A stretch of DNA of 64,000 nt from Bacteroidota bacterium (GTDB lineage: Bacteria; Bacteroidota; JABWAT01), in contig JABWAT010000001.1 in NCBI GenBank assembly GCA_013360915.1, positions 656,981 to 720,980 of the forward strand, written 5' to 3'. A program made the translations under genes and the position numbers. Below are positions 17,491 through 26,283 of this stretch, in pieces. Within the stretch, counting starts at the first letter, position 1. Each line of letters starts with the position of its first letter. The notes under the pieces were generated by a model that was not told the origin of the DNA, did not search any database, and saw only the letters and a program-made list of their open reading frames with translations.

Positions 17491-18357
17491 TTATCCGTTC
17501 TTTTGGTCATAAGAATAAAAACCCGAGCCCGTTTTTTTTCCAAGATGGCCTGCAGCCACCATTTTCTTCAGCAATGGACAAGGGCGGTATTTGCTGTCAG
17601 AAAATCCATCATGCAGCACGTTCATAATTGCGAGACAAACATCCAGTCCGATAAAATCGGCCAGCTGAAGCGGACCCATCGGATGGGCCATGCCCAGCTT
17701 CATGATCTGGTCAACCGCTTCGGGAGTGGCAACTCCTTCATAAACGGTGTAAATGGCCTCATTGATCATTGGCATCAGAATGCGGTTTGAGATAAAACCG
17801 GGGTAATCGTTCACTTCAACAGGAATCTTCTGCAGATCCTCTGTGTATTTTTTGACAGCGAGATAAGTCTGATCACTGGTGGAGTATCCGCGGATAATTT
17901 CGACCAGTTTCATAACCGGAACCGGATTCATAAAATGCATGCCGATCACCTGACCAGGTCGTCTGGTCGCTGCTGCAATGCGTGTGATGCTGATGGATGA
18001 TGTATTGGTTGCCAGGATCGCTGCCTGATCGCTGACCTCATCCAATGATCTGAAAAGAGCGGTTTTTACATCAGGGTTTTCGGTTGCGGCTTCCACAATC
18101 AGGGATTTTCCCGGTGCGGCCGATTTAAGGTCTGTGCTGGTAGAAAGTCTTCCGATGGTTGCAACCTTGTCTTCTTCAGTCAGCAGGCCTTTGGCCACCT
18201 GTCTCGATAAATTCGTCTCAATGGTTGCCAATGCCTTTTTAAGAAAATCCGGCTGAAGGTCAACCAGGGTGGTGGAATACCCGGCCTGTGCAAAGACATG
18301 AGCAATTCCATTGCCCATGGTTCCGGCGCCAATTACAAGAATGGAGTCTTTTTTCAT
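17491..18357 (-). CDS. 3-hydroxybutyryl-CoA dehydrogenase
   Basis: 288 residues from the ATG at 18357, which follows AAGGAA and places the Rossmann motif at the N-terminus (VIGAGTMGNGIA, about residues 8-19). A longer in-frame start would run into the thiolase gene. The catalytic region is visible as GMHFMNPVPVMKLVEI, and the C-terminal domain contains PGFISNRILMPMINEA. It interconverts 3-hydroxybutyryl-CoA and acetoacetyl-CoA with NAD(P). The length and single-domain form match the Hbd type used in butyrate or polyhydroxybutyrate metabolism and beta-oxidation. It lies 13 nt behind the thiolase. Confidence 0.95.
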   Translation of the reverse strand: MKKDSILVIGAGTMGNGIAHVFAQAGYSTTLVDLQPDFLKKALATIETNLSRQVAKGLLTEEDKVATIGRLSTSTDLKSAAPGKSLIVEAATENPDVKTALFRSLDEVSDQAAILATNTSSISITRIAAATRRPGQVIGMHFMNPVPVMKLVEIIRGYSTSDQTYLAVKKYTEDLQKIPVEVNDYPGFISNRILMPMINEAIYTVYEGVATPEAVDQIMKLGMAHPMGPLQLADFIGLDVCLAIMNVLHDGFSDSKYRPCPLLKKMVAAGHLGKKTGSGFYSYDQKNG

Positions 18358-18370
18358 GCTGGCAGGTTCC

Positions 18371-19549
18371 TTAATCAAGCCGTTCAATAACCAATCCTGC
18401 AGCCTCACCTCCGCCAATGCAGATGGCTGCCAACCCGGTCTTCAGGTTTCGCTGTCTGAGGGCATGGACCAGCGTAACCAAAATACGGGCGCCCGATGCG
18501 CCGATCGGATGTCCAAGGGCCACCGACCCACCATTCACATTCAATTTTTCCAGTGGAATTCCCAATTCGTTTTTGGAAGCCAGAGCCACCACTGCAAATG
18601 CTTCATTGATTTCGAACAGATCGATTTCAGAAAGGCCGAGACCAGCCTTTTTTAATACCTTCGGAATCACATCAACAGGGGCGGTGGTAAACCAATCGGG
18701 GGTTTTGGCAGCCGATGCCTGAGCCAGAATCCGTGCCATCGGTTTCAGCCCTGCCTGCCTGGCCTTGTCTTCATCCATCAGAACAAGAGCCGCTGCTCCA
18801 TCGTTAATAGAGGATGCGTTGGCAGCTGTTACAGTTCCGTCTTTTTTAAAAACCGGTTTCAATCCCGGGATTTTTTCGAATTTGACTCTTCCGGGCTCTT
18901 CATCTGTGGTAAAAGTGGTGGTCCCCTTTTTATCGGTCACTGTCACCGGGACAATTTCATCGGAAAACCGCCCCTGACTGATCGACTCAAGGGCCAGTTG
19001 ATAAGAACGAATGGTGAACTCATCCTGAGCAGACCGGTCGATCCGACAGGTATCGGCACATAATTCGGCCAGATTTCCCATGTGTTCACCCGAATAGGGA
19101 TTGATAAGACCATCATGTAAAAGGGTGTCAATTAATTGACCGTTTCCCATCCGGTAGCCGGCACGGGCTTTGTCGAGCACGTACACGGCATTGGTCATGC
19201 TTTCCATTCCTCCGGCAACCACTACCGACGCATCTCCGGTCCGGATGGCCTGCGTCCCCAGCATGACCGCCTTTAATCCCGAGCCACAAACCTTATTTAT
19301 GGTCATGCATTCAACAGCCACCGGTAAGCCGGCTTTCAGGGCCGCCTGACGGGCAGGGGCCTGCCCCGTTCCCCCGGTCAGAACGTTTCCCATGATTAAT
19401 TCATGAATGGTGGCCGGATCGATTCCTGCAGATTCAACAGCCCCCTTTATGGCCGCTGCGCCCAATTCAATGGCTGAAAGATCTGAGTACATTCCCTGAA
19501 ATGCGCCAATAGCCGTCCGCCTGGCCGCTACGATCACGACTGAGTTCAT
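18371..19549 (-). CDS. Acetyl-CoA C-acetyltransferase (thiolase)
   Basis: 392 residues, the degradative/biosynthetic thiolase II length. The catalytic set is complete: Cys88 in NKVCGSG, His347 in GHPIGASGAR, Cys377 in CIGGGEAAG. It condenses two acetyl-CoA to acetoacetyl-CoA or does the reverse. It is the first gene of the thiolase-Hbd-acyl-CoA dehydrogenase set, with GGAAG before its ATG. An enoyl-CoA hydratase, needed to complete the pathway, is not in the window. No convincing promoter was found in the 80-nt upstream gap. Confidence 0.95.
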   Translation of the reverse strand: MNSVVIVAARRTAIGAFQGMYSDLSAIELGAAAIKGAVESAGIDPATIHELIMGNVLTGGTGQAPARQAALKAGLPVAVECMTINKVCGSGLKAVMLGTQAIRTGDASVVVAGGMESMTNAVYVLDKARAGYRMGNGQLIDTLLHDGLINPYSGEHMGNLAELCADTCRIDRSAQDEFTIRSYQLALESISQGRFSDEIVPVTVTDKKGTTTFTTDEEPGRVKFEKIPGLKPVFKKDGTVTAANASSINDGAAALVLMDEDKARQAGLKPMARILAQASAAKTPDWFTTAPVDVIPKVLKKAGLGLSEIDLFEINEAFAVVALASKNELGIPLEKLNVNGGSVALGHPIGASGARILVTLVHALRQRNLKTGLAAICIGGGEAAGLVIERLD

Positions 19550-19629
19550 GGTTTACTTCCGACAAAATGTTATGGTCTGTTTGTTGCGATTCAGAACGGA
19601 AAAGTCGTTAACGGGTCAAAGAAAAACAA

Positions 19630-20622
19630 CTATCTGCGTTTTCTGGCCGTTTTTGACGAAGAATCAGTGGCCGGGGACTGCAGCTCATACTTTTCATAAG
19701 CATCGATGATTTCTCTGACCAACCGGTGCCTGACCACATCGGCCTTATCGAGATAAATAAACCCGACTCCCTCAATTCCTTTCAGAATAGATTGGATCCT
19801 TACCAATCCGCTCATTTCAGGATTCACCAGGTCGATCTGGGAGATATCCCCGGTGATAATCGCCTTGGAATTCATTCCAAGACGGGTGAGGAACATTTTT
19901 AACTGAGTCGGTGTGGTATTTTGTGCTTCATCCAGAATAATAAAAGCATTGTTCAGGGTCCGGCCCCGCATAAAGGCCAGTGGGGCAATTTCGATAACCC
20001 CTTTGTCGATGTGTTCCTTCACCTTTTCAGCAGAGAGCATATCGTTCAGAGCATCATAAAGGGGTTTCAGGTAGGGATCCACTTTTTCACGCATATCCCC
20101 TGGTAAAAAGCCAAGTGATTCACCGGCTTCCACAGCAGGACGAGCAAGGACAATCCGGCTGACATCCCGGTTTTTGAGAGCAGCCACGGCCATGGCGACT
20201 GCCAGAAACGATTTGCCGGTTCCGGCAGGACCGATGCAGAAAACAATGTCATTCTTCTGAACGAGCTTCACATATCGCTTCTGTCCCTCGGTTTTTGCCC
20301 GGACCGGTTCATTCCGGGTAAACAGCAATACATTGTCGATGTCGTCACGGGACACCGATTTCCCCACCGAAACCAGATCAAGGACGGTGGAAAGATCTTT
20401 TTCAGTCACTTCACCGTGTTTTCCTGCAATAAACGTCAGCTCATTGAAAATCTTTTCGAGCAGCCTGATATCATCCAGTTCACCACGGATGTTGATCTGA
20501 CTTCCCCGGGCGCTGATTTCTGCATTTTCAAAAGCCCCGGCAATCCGTTTGAGATGCCGGTCATTGCTGCCAAGTATCTGGGAGGCGGCAGCATGGTCAA
20601 GGCTGATTTTATGGGTAAGCAC
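19630..20622 (-). CDS. PhoH-like ATPase (YbeZ type)
   Basis: 330 residues if translation begins at the GTG at 20622, chosen because AAGGA sits 6 nt upstream. A TTG at 20643 is also in frame but lies inside the T-tract of a terminator. An N-terminal KH-like RNA-binding region (about 1-90) precedes the P-loop domain with Walker A GPAGTGKSFLA and Walker B FIILDEAQNTTPTQ. PhoH/YbeZ proteins are cytoplasmic ATPases linked to rRNA maturation together with YbeY, which is not in this window. A strong terminator stands between this gene and the LysM gene upstream, so it depends on readthrough or on a promoter I could not find. Confidence 0.92.
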   Translation of the reverse strand: MLTHKISLDHAAASQILGSNDRHLKRIAGAFENAEISARGSQINIRGELDDIRLLEKIFNELTFIAGKHGEVTEKDLSTVLDLVSVGKSVSRDDIDNVLLFTRNEPVRAKTEGQKRYVKLVQKNDIVFCIGPAGTGKSFLAVAMAVAALKNRDVSRIVLARPAVEAGESLGFLPGDMREKVDPYLKPLYDALNDMLSAEKVKEHIDKGVIEIAPLAFMRGRTLNNAFIILDEAQNTTPTQLKMFLTRLGMNSKAIITGDISQIDLVNPEMSGLVRIQSILKGIEGVGFIYLDKADVVRHRLVREIIDAYEKYELQSPATDSSSKTARKRR

Positions 20623-20641
20623 TTTGAGTCCTTGATAAAAC

Positions 20642-20677
20642 AAAAAAGCCCATCCACCGTTGGGTGAATGGGCTTTT
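20642..20677 (-). terminator. Strong terminator between the LysM gene and phoH
   Basis: A 15-bp stem with one G-T wobble (arms 20642-20658 and 20663-20677), a 4-nt loop and T-runs on both sides, so it could act in both directions. It ends about 20 nt before the phoH start, which leaves little room for a separate phoH promoter. Confidence 0.92.
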
Positions 20678-20713
20678 GATCGTTTACAGATCAGTCAACA
20701 AATTCAGATCCGG

Positions 20714-21397
20714 TTACTTGGCATCTTTAGGGATGGTGAGAACCTGGCCAGGATAGATCAGGTTCGGATCGCGGATTTTGTCCTTGTTTGCATTGTAAAT
20801 GGTCGGCCATTTGAACGGATTGTCGTAAATGGATTTCTTCTTTGCAATGTTCCACAAGCAGTCACGATCCTTTGCCCATGTACCAACGGTGTAGGTTTGG
20901 GTGGTCGGCTGAACCTTACGGAGTTTGTCGATCTGAGCAACCATTCCTTCAATGCGGCGGGCATTTTCAGGAAGCAGACTCAGTTTGTTCATCCGCAGTT
21001 TGTTCAGATCGGCTTCGATCACATCCAGTTCTGCACGACGGGCAAACAATTCGTCGTTCGACAGAGCAGCCAGTGCCTTGATCCGGTTGTCAATGGCATC
21101 CAGTTCACGGGAATAAGCATCACGGCTTTCTTTGGTGGCTTCAACCAATTTGAGGATCTCATCTTCGGTGGAGGCAATCTTCGACCGGACATCGGCCAGT
21201 TTGGCTTCCAGTTTTCCGGTTTCTTCCTTACAGGCTGCTTCGCGTTGTTTCAGTACAGCCAGTGTTGAATCGGCTGCACGAACCTGTTTTTCATAATCTT
21301 CATATTTAACCTTGCGCTCTTCCTGAGCAAAGGCAGCGGATGAGAAGGCAACCGCAGCAACCAGAATCATTCCGGTCATGAGACTTAATTTTTTCAT
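20714..21397 (-). CDS. Exported coiled-coil protein with C-terminal LysM-like domain
   Basis: 227 residues from the ATG at 21397 (GGAG 7 nt upstream), giving a signal peptide ending FSSAAFAQE. A long charged coiled coil (about 25-155) is followed by a peptidoglycan-binding LysM-like domain: YTVGTWAKDRDCLWNIAKK, then PNLIYPGQVLTIP at the C-terminus. It is probably periplasmic and peptidoglycan-associated. It lies 39 nt downstream of a small coiled-coil lipoprotein, and the pair has one promoter and one terminator. A structural envelope role is likely but unproven. The insertion inside LysM (DNPFKWPTIYNANKDKI) is the variant seen in SPOR/LysM envelope proteins of this superphylum. Confidence 0.85.
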   Translation of the reverse strand: MKKLSLMTGMILVAAVAFSSAAFAQEERKVKYEDYEKQVRAADSTLAVLKQREAACKEETGKLEAKLADVRSKIASTEDEILKLVEATKESRDAYSRELDAIDNRIKALAALSNDELFARRAELDVIEADLNKLRMNKLSLLPENARRIEGMVAQIDKLRKVQPTTQTYTVGTWAKDRDCLWNIAKKKSIYDNPFKWPTIYNANKDKIRDPNLIYPGQVLTIPKDAK

Positions 21398-21436
21398 TGT
21401 AAACTCCATCAATTCTTGCTTACGCGCTGAGGTTAA

Positions 21437-21760
21437 TTATTTCTTGCCTTTTTTCTTGGGCGTCTCTACTGGTTTCGGGGCAAAAGCAGCAGGGTTAAAG
21501 GTAGCAAGTCCTCTTTCGACGAATGCCTTGTCATCCTGTGCCCGGCGAAGCTGAGCCTCGGCATCGGCAATCTGTGAATTCAGTGCAGAGTTGGCATTGT
21601 TACAAGCGGCAACCTGATCACGGAGTTTCTTGATTTCTGCATTCTTTGCATCCAGTGCAGCCAGTTCTTCGGGAGTTGCGTATTTGGTGCAACCAGCGAA
21701 GAGCACTGAGGACATCAAAACTGCTGTTCCCAGTAACAGATAGGTGCGGTTCTTTTTCAT
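21437..21760 (-). CDS. Small coiled-coil lipoprotein
   Basis: 107 residues from the ATG at 21760 with AGGAG 8 nt upstream. The lipobox is SVLFAGC, and the mature protein begins at Cys23 or nearby. A coiled coil (about 30-80; ALDAKNAEIKKLRDQVAAC, with a repeated A/N/Q-rich heptad pattern) is followed by a short Pro/Lys-rich tail ending in KKKGKK. The size and layout recall Lpp-like lipoproteins, but the C-terminal Lys of Lpp is not a proof of peptidoglycan attachment here. A strong promoter (TTGACA, 17 nt, TATTTT) precedes it, so it is probably abundant. The LysM gene follows on the same transcript. Confidence 0.83.
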   Translation of the reverse strand: MKKNRTYLLLGTAVLMSSVLFAGCTKYATPEELAALDAKNAEIKKLRDQVAACNNANSALNSQIADAEAQLRRAQDDKAFVERGLATFNPAAFAPKPVETPKKKGKK

Positions 21761-21802
21761 TGAGGATCTCCTGGTGGACAATTTTATGGAAAATTTCAGA
21801 CA

Positions 21803-21831
21803 AAAATAGGTTCAGTCCTTTGTTATGTCAA
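21803..21831 (-). promoter_or_regulatory. Sigma70-like promoter of the lipoprotein-LysM operon
   Basis: Reading the minus strand: TTGACA (plus 21826-21831), a 17-nt spacer, then TATTTT (plus 21803-21808). Transcription would start near 21796, leaving a leader of about 36 nt with an AGGAG site. The -35 box is a perfect match to the sigma70 consensus. Confidence 0.65.
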
Positions 21832-21844
21832 TCAAAAACGGGTT

Positions 21845-22558
21845 TTAATCGACAAAACCGAGACTGGCCATGGAGGTAAAGGTGTTTCCCGCCATGATAA
21901 CATGGTCAACAACCCGTATTCCCACGATGTTCCCTGCCTGAACCATTTTTTTGGTCAGATTGATGTCTTCCTGGCTTGGCGAGGGATTTCCGCTCGGATG
22001 GTTGTGAATCAGAATCACGGAATTGCCCGACCGTTCGATGGCCGTCCGAAATACTTCGCGCGGATGGGCCAATGATTGATTCAGCGTTCCTCGGGTGATT
22101 TTTTTATGTGCCAGAACCTGATTGGCCGTATCGAGAACCACCACCGCAAAAACTTCCTGCTGCAGATCCACGTATTGGTAACCGTAATTTTTAAAAATAT
22201 CCTCGGGGCCCCTGATCACGACTTTTTCCGGGCCGGCTGCCGCCTGTACCCGTCGTCCCAATTCTATGGCAGCCAAAAGTCCGGCCGCCCGTGCAGTCCC
22301 GACTCCATTGGCTGTGCTGAGACTGCTGATGGTGCTTCTTTTCAGGCCGGCTATTCCCCCGGCTTCCTGAAGAATCATTTTGGCCACCTCTGTAGCCGAC
22401 AATTCCCTGCTGCCCGAACCGAGCAGGATGGCAATTAACTCGGAATCGGTCAGGGAGCCGGGGCCCTGATCGACCAGTTTCTCACGGGGCCGGTCCTGTT
22501 CCGGCCACTCCTTAATGGAACGGTAGGCCTTTGGGCTCATAAGGCACCCAGGAACCAT
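21845..22558 (-). CDS. radC: RadC-family MPN/JAMM domain protein
   Basis: 237 residues. An N-terminal helix-hairpin-helix-like region (LTDSELIAILLGSGS) precedes the JAB/MPN domain with the metal-binding set HNHPSGNPSPSQED near residues 180-193. The family is named for DNA repair but its biochemical role is not established. The ATG at 22558 is preferred because GAGG lies 7 nt before it. An internal ATG at 22540 has a poorer site. The start overlaps the end of the upstream periplasmic-binding gene by 47 nt, implying coupled translation. Confidence 0.93.
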   Translation of the reverse strand: MVPGCLMSPKAYRSIKEWPEQDRPREKLVDQGPGSLTDSELIAILLGSGSRELSATEVAKMILQEAGGIAGLKRSTISSLSTANGVGTARAAGLLAAIELGRRVQAAAGPEKVVIRGPEDIFKNYGYQYVDLQQEVFAVVVLDTANQVLAHKKITRGTLNQSLAHPREVFRTAIERSGNSVILIHNHPSGNPSPSQEDINLTKKMVQAGNIVGIRVVDHVIMAGNTFTSMASLGFVD

Positions 22559-24200
22559 TCTGACGCCTCAGGATGGGAATGGCCTGATTGGAAACCTGTC
22601 CGTTAAACCAGATTGGTCCTGTGAAACCATTGAAAACAGGCAGTGAACGCAATGCCGCATCGGGTTCAGTGTGTCCGGGAATGCCCTGACGGATTAACCA
22701 GGCCGTGAAATCGGCACCATCGGCACCCCTGAAGGCCAGGACTCCCGGCTCCCCGCCATAGACCGAGCGGTAATCGGCTTTAAAGCGTGCATAATCGGCA
22801 ACGGTGGTGTCTATGGCCCAGTCGTTGACCATAACCGTCATGGCAGTCTGAACGCGGAATTTTTTGTAAATGACTTCTGTGTTCCAGGCTGAGTTCACAA
22901 TGTAGTTTCCTAAAATCCGCATGTAGCTGATATGGGAAACCATGAGCTCAGCCTGTTCCGGATCGCTGGCAGGGGCATAAATAAAATCAAGGGTATCGGG
23001 ATCATCTTCCCTTCCGAACGGAATATACCGTCTGATGTCGGGACTATCGGCCGGAAACAACGCCGTGGTAACTTTCGCACTATCCACTTCAGCCACGAGA
23101 CTGGCAAACGAAGCCGCCATTACTTCTGCATCGGATGCTTCTTCCGCAACCAGAAGCAGTCTGGCCGATCGGGTTTTATTCAGCCGGATGGCCTCTTCTA
23201 TCAGTGGCTTCACCTGTTCGGCTGCAATCCGGCCACGTGTTTTCAGGGTCGTATTCATGGTAAAGAGATAAGAAGACCCGGCAAACAAATCATCGCGTGT
23301 GGCTGTAGGTGTGATCACGGGGATCCGGTGTTGTATGGCCAGATCACGGACAGCCAGACATTCATCACTGAACAGAGGGCCGACTATCAGGTTCACCCGG
23401 TGAATACTGATCAGTTCGGCAGCCAGTTTGGCGGCGAGTTCAGGGTCGGAGCGGGTGTCTTTGAATATGACTGTTACTGATGGTCCCCACTCACGAATGG
23501 TCTCTTCAAGTCTGAGCAGAAATCCACGCAATACTTCCCGACCTGGTTCTTCGGTTCCATCAAGTGAATCGGCGTTTTCAAAAAACGGAAGCAACACACC
23601 GATCCTGACCTTTTTCATGGGAATAGAAGCGGTGTTGGTGGCAGGTAAGGAGGCAGGATCGAGTCCGTTTCTGATCATCCAGCCATCGACTGCCGGCAAT
23701 TGCTGTGAACTGGCAGCCAATGCGCGCAGCCAGGGAAGCCACGGATCGGCTGGGAAAGGGGTGTTTTCTGAAAGCAGGGTTACTGATTCATCCACGGTTA
23801 ATTCGGTGAACAGCAACATTCTGATGTGGTCGCCGGTCTGGCTGTCCGGAGTCAGCCGGTAGCTTTTCATCCAGAACCGGAAAGCATCGGCAGATTGCAT
23901 CAACTGGTAGGCAGCCACTCCTGCTTCATACCACCATTCTGTTTCATAGCGGGTCTGACTGAAGCGGAAAGTGCCCGACCGGACCATTTGGTAAGCATCG
24001 GTAAAGCGGCCTGTCCTGTTCAGCGATTTAAGTCCCATTAACCGGGCAAGTCCGGTGGTATCGGTACTCTGAAAAGCTTCCCTGGCCACCCAGTCATAGT
24101 TGCCCTGCTTCCAGTATTCGAGTAAACGGGTGGCAGAAACCTGAGCCGACAGCGTCAGCGACCAGGTGGGTATCAGCAGAAACAGGCAGAAGAATCTCAT
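22512..24200 (-). CDS. Exported helical-repeat plus periplasmic-binding-fold protein (LpoA-like layout)
   Basis: 562 residues from the ATG at 24200, two nt after the guaA stop; the signal peptide ends TLSAQ. Residues about 20-185 are short helical repeats of TPR type. Residues about 200-555 form a LIV-type periplasmic-binding fold (VRIGVLLPFFENAD, LIVGPLFSDECLAVRD, IPVITPTATRDDLF). This order, helical repeats then a substrate-binding fold, is that of LpoA, the outer-membrane activator of PBP1a in Gammaproteobacteria. Unlike LpoA it has a plain signal peptide without a lipobox Cys. It may regulate peptidoglycan synthesis or bind a small ligand; no transporter genes lie nearby. It sits between guaA and radC. 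Confidence 0.8.
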   Translation of the reverse strand: MRFFCLFLLIPTWSLTLSAQVSATRLLEYWKQGNYDWVAREAFQSTDTTGLARLMGLKSLNRTGRFTDAYQMVRSGTFRFSQTRYETEWWYEAGVAAYQLMQSADAFRFWMKSYRLTPDSQTGDHIRMLLFTELTVDESVTLLSENTPFPADPWLPWLRALAASSQQLPAVDGWMIRNGLDPASLPATNTASIPMKKVRIGVLLPFFENADSLDGTEEPGREVLRGFLLRLEETIREWGPSVTVIFKDTRSDPELAAKLAAELISIHRVNLIVGPLFSDECLAVRDLAIQHRIPVITPTATRDDLFAGSSYLFTMNTTLKTRGRIAAEQVKPLIEEAIRLNKTRSARLLLVAEEASDAEVMAASFASLVAEVDSAKVTTALFPADSPDIRRYIPFGREDDPDTLDFIYAPASDPEQAELMVSHISYMRILGNYIVNSAWNTEVIYKKFRVQTAMTVMVNDWAIDTTVADYARFKADYRSVYGGEPGVLAFRGADGADFTAWLIRQGIPGHTEPDAALRSLPVFNGFTGPIWFNGQVSNQAIPILRRQNGSWVPYEPKGLPFH

Positions 24201-24202
24201 GG

Positions 24203-25747
24203 TTATTCCCATTCGATGGTAGCAGGCGGCTTGGAACTGATGTCATAGGCCACCCGGTTAACTCCACGGACTTCATTAATGATCCGGTTGGAAACTTTCG
24301 CAAGAAACTGATAATCCAGATGGGCCCAATCGGCGGTCATTCCGTCCACCGAGGTCACGGCACGTAAAACCACCGCATTCTCATAGGTCCGTTCATCACC
24401 CATCACCCCAACCGATTGAATCGGCAACAGGACTGCAAACGCCTGCCAGGTTTCATGATACAGGCCCGATGACTTCAGTTCTGAAATAAAAATATGATCG
24501 ACTTCCTGCAGCACCCTGATTTTTTCGCGGGTGACATCACTGATAATCCGGATGGCCAATCCCGGCCCGGGAAACGGATGCCGGTTGACAATTGCCTCGG
24601 GCACTCCCAATTCCTTGCCGATTGCCCTGACCTCGTCTTTAAACAATTCCCTGAAGGGTTCCAGGAGTTTCAGATTCATTTTTTCGGGCAATCCCCCCAC
24701 ATTGTGATGGGATTTGATGGTGACCGAAGGGCCTTTAAACGAAACAGATTCGATCACATCGGGGTATAGAGTTCCCTGCCCGAGCCATCTGGCATTTTTG
24801 ACTGCCCGTGACTCTTTTTCAAATACATCGACAAACAAACGGCCAATGGTTTTTCGTTTTTTCTCGGGATCGGTCACCCCGGCCAGTTCACCCAGAAACA
24901 AATCACTGGCTTCGACCACTTTCAGTTTGATATGGTACCGGTCGCGGATCAGGGATTCCACTTCCTGTGCTTCGTTTTTTCTGAGCAGACCATGGTCGAC
25001 GAAAATGCAGTTCAGCTGGTCGCCGATGGCTTCGTGAATAAGCACGGCAGCCACCGTTGAATCGACCCCTCCAGACAATCCCAGAATAACCTGGTCGGTC
25101 CCGACCTGTTCTTTGATTTCTCTGATTTTTTCCTTGATAAAGGAAGCGGGAGTCCAATCTGAAGAGCAGCCGGCAATCCGGTGGACAAAATTCGAGAGCA
25201 ATTCACGACCAAAGTCGGTATGAACCACTTCTGGGTGAAATTGGACGCCATAGTACTTTTTCGCCGCATTTTCAACAATCACAAACGGGGCGTTATCCGA
25301 TTCGGCCACCGGAAGAAAACCCTCCGGAGCCTTGGTCAGATGATCACCGTGACTCATCCAGACCTTAAAGGAAGCAGGGATTCCGGTAACCAGACTGCAG
25401 TCAGGATGTGTGATCCGGACTTCAGCCCGGCCAAATTCACGTCTTGCCGCCGGATCGACTTTTCCACCATACAGATGCGCAAGCACCTGCATGCCGTAAC
25501 AGATTCCGAGGACCGGTACCCCGGTTGAAAAAACAATTTCATCAGGTAGCGGGGCATCGGCGCCGTACACACTGAACGGGCTGCCACTGAGAATGATTCC
25601 TTTCGGATTCAGTTTTCCGATGGCCTCAGTTGCTTTGTTGTAAGGATGGATTTCGCAATAGACACCGGCTTCGCGAACACGGCGGGCAATCAGTTGGGTG
25701 TACTGACTTCCGAAATCAAGAATCAGGATGGTTTGAGAATGCTGCAT
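24203..25747 (-). CDS. guaA: GMP synthase (glutamine-hydrolysing)
   Basis: 514 residues, the full two-domain enzyme. The N-terminal class I amidotransferase has Cys83 in GICYGMQ and the His-Glu pair in QFHPEVVHT. The ATP-pyrophosphatase domain has the P-loop [12 protein letters not shown], and the C-terminal dimerisation domain closes with KPPATIEWE. It converts XMP to GMP. A 142-nt gap separates it from gcvH upstream. The Shine-Dalgarno match before the ATG is weak. The two-nt gap to the next gene implies co-transcription with the LpoA-like gene and radC. Confidence 0.98.
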   Translation of the reverse strand: MQHSQTILILDFGSQYTQLIARRVREAGVYCEIHPYNKATEAIGKLNPKGIILSGSPFSVYGADAPLPDEIVFSTGVPVLGICYGMQVLAHLYGGKVDPAARREFGRAEVRITHPDCSLVTGIPASFKVWMSHGDHLTKAPEGFLPVAESDNAPFVIVENAAKKYYGVQFHPEVVHTDFGRELLSNFVHRIAGCSSDWTPASFIKEKIREIKEQVGTDQVILGLSGGVDSTVAAVLIHEAIGDQLNCIFVDHGLLRKNEAQEVESLIRDRYHIKLKVVEASDLFLGELAGVTDPEKKRKTIGRLFVDVFEKESRAVKNARWLGQGTLYPDVIESVSFKGPSVTIKSHHNVGGLPEKMNLKLLEPFRELFKDEVRAIGKELGVPEAIVNRHPFPGPGLAIRIISDVTREKIRVLQEVDHIFISELKSSGLYHETWQAFAVLLPIQSVGVMGDERTYENAVVLRAVTSVDGMTADWAHLDYQFLAKVSNRIINEVRGVNRVAYDISSKPPATIEWE

Positions 25748-25869
25748 CTGCGGGATGATTGGTAAAAATGCAAAAATAGGAATTCCGGCAGGAAGACCGG
25801 AAACCAGTTCTGAAACTGCTCCCGGGAATCAGGGAGTCTGGTGAAATGCACCGGGTGATCTGGTTCTGA

Positions 25870-25895
25870 GCCTGACCTGATGATCAGGTTCAGGC
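25870..25895 (-). repeat. Inverted repeat across the gcvH stop codon
   Basis: A near-perfect 12-bp inverted repeat (GCCTG.ACCTGAT paired with ATCAGGTCAGGC, one bulged base) overlaps the gcvH stop. No T-tract follows, so it is not a classical intrinsic terminator. It may protect the transcript end or help transcription stop before guaA. Confidence 0.5.
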
Positions 25896-26270
25896 ACCAA
25901 TCAGCGCTTTGTATTGATCGGCCGTCAGCAGGCCAGCCAGTTCGGACGGGTTGCCGGTTTTCACCGTCACCATCCAACCTTTTCCATAAGGATCGGTGTT
26001 GACAACAGAGGCATCATTATTCAGGGCCTCATTGACGGACAGGATTGTTCCACTGACCGGAATAAACAGATCGGAGACCGTCTTTACTGCTTCAACGGTT
26101 CCAAAAACGGCGTGTTGCTTAAAGGTCGATCCGACTGCCTTCAGATCGACATATATAATATCACCCAATTCCTTCTGAGCAAAGTCGGTAATCCCAACAG
26201 TGGCGGTGTCGCCATCCAGTCTGATCCACTCGTGGTCTTTGGTGTACTTTAAGTCGGCAGGAATGTTCAT
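25890..26270 (-). CDS. gcvH: Glycine cleavage system H protein
   Basis: 126 residues from the ATG at 26270 (GGAG 7 nt upstream); a longer start would run into accC. It is the lipoyl carrier of the glycine cleavage system. It has [10 protein letters not shown] (8-17) and [18 protein letters not shown]. The lipoylation site is Lys63 in [13 protein letters not shown], and the C-terminal GWMVTVK is typical. It starts 13 nt after accC and appears to share the accB-accC transcript. gcvT and gcvP are absent from the window. H proteins also serve in lipoate relay, which could explain a location away from the other gcv genes. Confidence 0.96.
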   Translation of the reverse strand: MNIPADLKYTKDHEWIRLDGDTATVGITDFAQKELGDIIYVDLKAVGSTFKQHAVFGTVEAVKTVSDLFIPVSGTILSVNEALNNDASVVNTDPYGKGWMVTVKTGNPSELAGLLTADQYKALIGA

Positions 26271-26283
26271 TGCATGGCTCCGG

